From positions 1 to 15,907 of the forward strand of contig CALDQF010000179.1 of assembly GCA_937911845.1 (NCBI GenBank): a DNA stretch of 15,907 bases, given 5' to 3'. The notes beneath the pieces were generated by a model. That model was not told where the DNA came from, searched no databases, and saw only the letters and a program-made list of their open reading frames with translations. The DNA is from an uncultured Phycisphaera sp. (GTDB lineage: Bacteria; Planctomycetota; Phycisphaerae; Phycisphaerales; SM1A02). The position numbers and the translations under genes were made by a program. How positions within the stretch are numbered: the stretch's first letter is position 1; the number at the start of each line of letters is the position of its first letter. Below are positions 14,357 to 15,907 of this stretch, one piece after another.

Positions 14357-15202
14357 GTGTCCGCTTCGTCAATGAATGATCTGCTCCCCATTCTGGTTCC
14401 TGGATTCGCTGCCGCCTTGGCAGCCATATTGGTGACCTTGGCGATTGAGCGTCTGGGGGGACAACTCGGGGGCATTTTGGGCACCCTTCCCCTCACGGTG
14501 GTTCCCGCCTCATTGGGACTCTTCCATGCGGATCCCAGAGCTGATGTTTTTTCCACCGCCATGTCGGCCATTCCGCTTGGCATGTTGCTGAACGTTGCTT
14601 TTCTGGGGGTTTGGCGGGTGTGGCCCATCCGAGCGGGTGATCGATCCACCGTATTGATGGAAACCTTGGGCGTGTCACTTGGGTTTTGGATCCTTGCGGC
14701 GTTGGTCTTGGTGTTGGTTCGTGAAGCACTCTCGCCCAATATGACCCGCGATGTCCTTGTGGGCGTGGCGGCCCTCATGACCACGGTGGTTTTGGGCGTT
14801 CGTGCCTGCCGCGATGCGCCTCCGGCCCCCAAAGGGAACCGACGGGTCAGCTTTCGCGTGTTGCTGCTTCGTGGCATTGGAGCTGGGGCAGCCATCGCTT
14901 GTGGCGTGGCGTTGGGCCGCGCGGGTTGGATGACCGCCGCCGGAATGGCGTCGGTGTTCCCGGCGATCTTCTTGACCAGCATGTTGGCCACATGGATGGC
15001 CCAAGGACGGGCAGTCCCAATTGGAGCTTCTGGGCCAATGATGCTTGGTTCGGTGGCCGTTTCAATCTACGCCTTGGTGTGTGCCTTCACCATGCCGTGG
15101 GTTGGGAGCGTTTGGGGATCGATGTTGGGGTGGATCGCAGGTTCTGTCTTCGGATCGCTTCCGGCCTATCTTTGGCTGAGGAAGCGGGCCCCGGGAGTTT
15201 GA
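14357..15202 (+). CDS. Polytopic inner-membrane protein of unknown function
   Basis: A 281-residue protein with eight or nine predicted TM helices, roughly at 8-30, 36-55, 66-88, 103-122, 132-150, 168-187, 190-212, 226-246 and 250-272. The motif ERLGGQLGGILGTLPLTVVP (31-50) suggests a re-entrant or substrate-lining helix. The segment AGMASVFPAIFLTSML (195-210) resembles it in the second half, so an internal duplication as in small transporters is possible. A basic cytosolic loop (151-167, DAPPAPKGNRR) separates the halves. I do not recognise the family. The start is uncertain: GTG 14357 gives MSASSMND, while ATG 14372 removes five residues. Neither has an SD. It diverges from the outer-membrane protein gene across 45 bp. 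Confidence 0.75.
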   Translation: MSASSMNDLLPILVPGFAAALAAILVTLAIERLGGQLGGILGTLPLTVVPASLGLFHADPRADVFSTAMSAIPLGMLLNVAFLGVWRVWPIRAGDRSTVLMETLGVSLGFWILAALVLVLVREALSPNMTRDVLVGVAALMTTVVLGVRACRDAPPAPKGNRRVSFRVLLLRGIGAGAAIACGVALGRAGWMTAAGMASVFPAIFLTSMLATWMAQGRAVPIGASGPMMLGSVAVSIYALVCAFTMPWVGSVWGSMLGWIAGSVFGSLPAYLWLRKRAPGV

Positions 15203-15345
15203 CCATGATGAATGGCAGTGGGCTGAACTTCATGCGAACCAAACACGGGATAAAATCGTAGTTCAGACCACCAAGCAGATGTGGCAATGGTGGGAACAGT
15301 TTGCTTTAACAGACCAAGACATCAATTTTCAATGGAGCACATGGC
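15203..15345. other. Intergenic stretch, no clear feature
   Basis: This 143-nt gap separates the membrane protein from the NTF2-like gene. TAAAAT at 15251-15256 could be a -10 box, with a poor -35. GGAG at 15334-15337 is the SD of the next gene. An 18-codon frame from 15205 is too short to credit. Confidence 0.4.
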
Positions 15346-15813
15346 ATGGTGACGGAAGATCAAATACTTGATGCGCAAAAAAAGTGGGGAGAGGGCATCA
15401 TCAATATTGGGCGGGTCTTTCTTGAAAAGGGCGACTACAAGGCGGCCGCTGAACAACACATCAACACCTTCTACAACTATCAAGAAGGAAAAGTTTTGTT
15501 CAAGCCGACTCTTGCTTCCATCAAACAATTTCGTCTGGACTTTGAGGCGGCGCTCTCTTATTTCATCGGAGACAACGATGACTTTCCTGAAGATCACGGA
15601 TTTGCCATCAAGCCGTGGACAGATGTTCGATGGGAAAACATTGGCACCACCATCATTGGAGACACCAGTCTCGCCATGGGCAATTACTACTTCACACCAC
15701 ACGACGGCAGTGATGTGGTGAAAGTGGAGTATTCATTTGGATACACACATGACCGCCAGGGAAACCTGAAAATCATCCTCCACGACTCCCACGTACCCTT
15801 CTCCGGGACGTAG
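15346..15813 (+). CDS. Small NTF2/SnoaL-like protein
   Basis: A 155-residue soluble protein without a signal peptide. It starts with helices (ILDAQKKWGEGIINIGRVFL at 7-26 and AAAEQHINTFYNYQ at 33-46). It continues with KPTLASIKQFRLDFEAALSYF (53-73), then strands such as GFAIKPWTDVRWENIG (85-100), DTSLAMGNYYF (106-116) and VKVEYSFGYTHDRQGNLKII (125-144), ending HDSHVPF. Helices followed by a curved sheet, with the 'AMGNYYF' and 'VEYSFGY' strands, is the layout of NTF2-like/SnoaL folds. From memory, similar proteins carry database labels such as 'phosphoribosyl-AMP cyclohydrolase', which this fold does not support. No active site can be assigned. GGAG at 15334-15337 lies 8 nt before the ATG. 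Codons are less GC-rich than in neighbouring genes, which might reflect transfer. Confidence 0.75.
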   Translation: MVTEDQILDAQKKWGEGIINIGRVFLEKGDYKAAAEQHINTFYNYQEGKVLFKPTLASIKQFRLDFEAALSYFIGDNDDFPEDHGFAIKPWTDVRWENIGTTIIGDTSLAMGNYYFTPHDGSDVVKVEYSFGYTHDRQGNLKIILHDSHVPFSGT

Positions 15814-15887
15814 CACATAGCACCCACTTTCAGTAGGCGCTTCAGAAACGCCGCAAGCAATTCTGCAATCCGATAGCCTTTCCCGCT

Positions 15888-15907
15888 ATGCCGAAAGAAG
15901 TTGCTTG
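15888..15907 (+). CDS. Possible start of a further gene, cut by the window end
   Basis: ATG at 15888 opens a frame, MPKEVA, that runs off the window. The only support is TAGCCT at 15874-15879, ending 8 nt upstream as at other SD-less starts here. CAAGCAA (15854-15860) and TTGCTTG (15901-15907), with inner ATAGC/GCTAT, form an imperfect inverted repeat across the same spot. The repeat could equally be a terminator-like hairpin of the preceding gene or part of a repeat cut by the edge. Confidence 0.2.

Noticed and set aside
14302..14991. Minus-strand frame of 229 codons opposite the membrane protein
   Set aside because: Low-complexity Arg/Ala/Pro/Thr composition and no motif; the plus strand has a coherent membrane protein.
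15836..15907. Integron attC site or CRISPR-like repeat after the NTF2-like gene
   Set aside because: The inverted repeat lacks the GTTRRRY/RYYYAAC core sites, and no tandem direct repeats are present.

Overview
The window looks like chromosomal DNA from a planctomycete, most likely a marine Phycisphaerae-type bacterium. The best evidence is the secreted PQQ-type sugar dehydrogenase at 2333-3991. It ends in Cys-rich 'ACC...C...C' repeats and a dockerin/EF-hand-like tail of the kind common in that class. A soluble Ser/Thr kinase, a lipoprotein, outer-membrane-type proteins and several genes without a Shine-Dalgarno (SD) sequence fit this. No rRNA or taxonomic marker is present, so the placement is an inference. 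Gene density is high, with short gaps, 4-bp overlaps and a few convergent gene ends. No transposase, phage gene or CRISPR array was seen.

Layout. 27-1502 (+) encodes dihydrolipoyl dehydrogenase (E3). A small TPR-protein frame (minus, ends 1504) meets it tail to tail and lacks a good start codon. 1961-2234 is an AT-richer gap with two tiny membrane-protein ORFs, too short for ordinary gene callers. 2333-3991 is the secreted dehydrogenase, closed by a strong terminator. A tRNA-Ile(GAT) with its own promoter and terminator follows. On the minus strand, 6265 down to 4320 holds a small lipoprotein, a membrane-anchored protein resembling an inactivated peptidoglycan amidase, and a Ser/Thr kinase.

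From 6299 to 10602 (+) there is a tight housekeeping cluster: a NIF3-family protein, ispE (isoprenoid precursor synthesis), lspA (signal peptidase II, which matures lipoproteins) and an M3-family oligopeptidase. The last three join with 4-bp overlaps or a 25-bp gap. NhaA antiporter (minus) and a PLP-dependent group II decarboxylase (plus) diverge from a 57-bp spacer. An outer-membrane channel-like protein (minus) overlaps the tail of the decarboxylase gene and diverges from a polytopic membrane protein (plus). The window closes with an NTF2-like small protein and what may be the first codons of another gene at 15888.

No clear new multi-gene system emerged. The observations most worth checking are the amidase-like pseudoenzyme, the paired mini-proteins, the TPR gene interrupted by an in-frame TAG, and a recurring TA-N3-T hexamer 6-8 nt before SD-less starts that suggests leaderless transcription. 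All calls come from reading the sequence; no database search was run.
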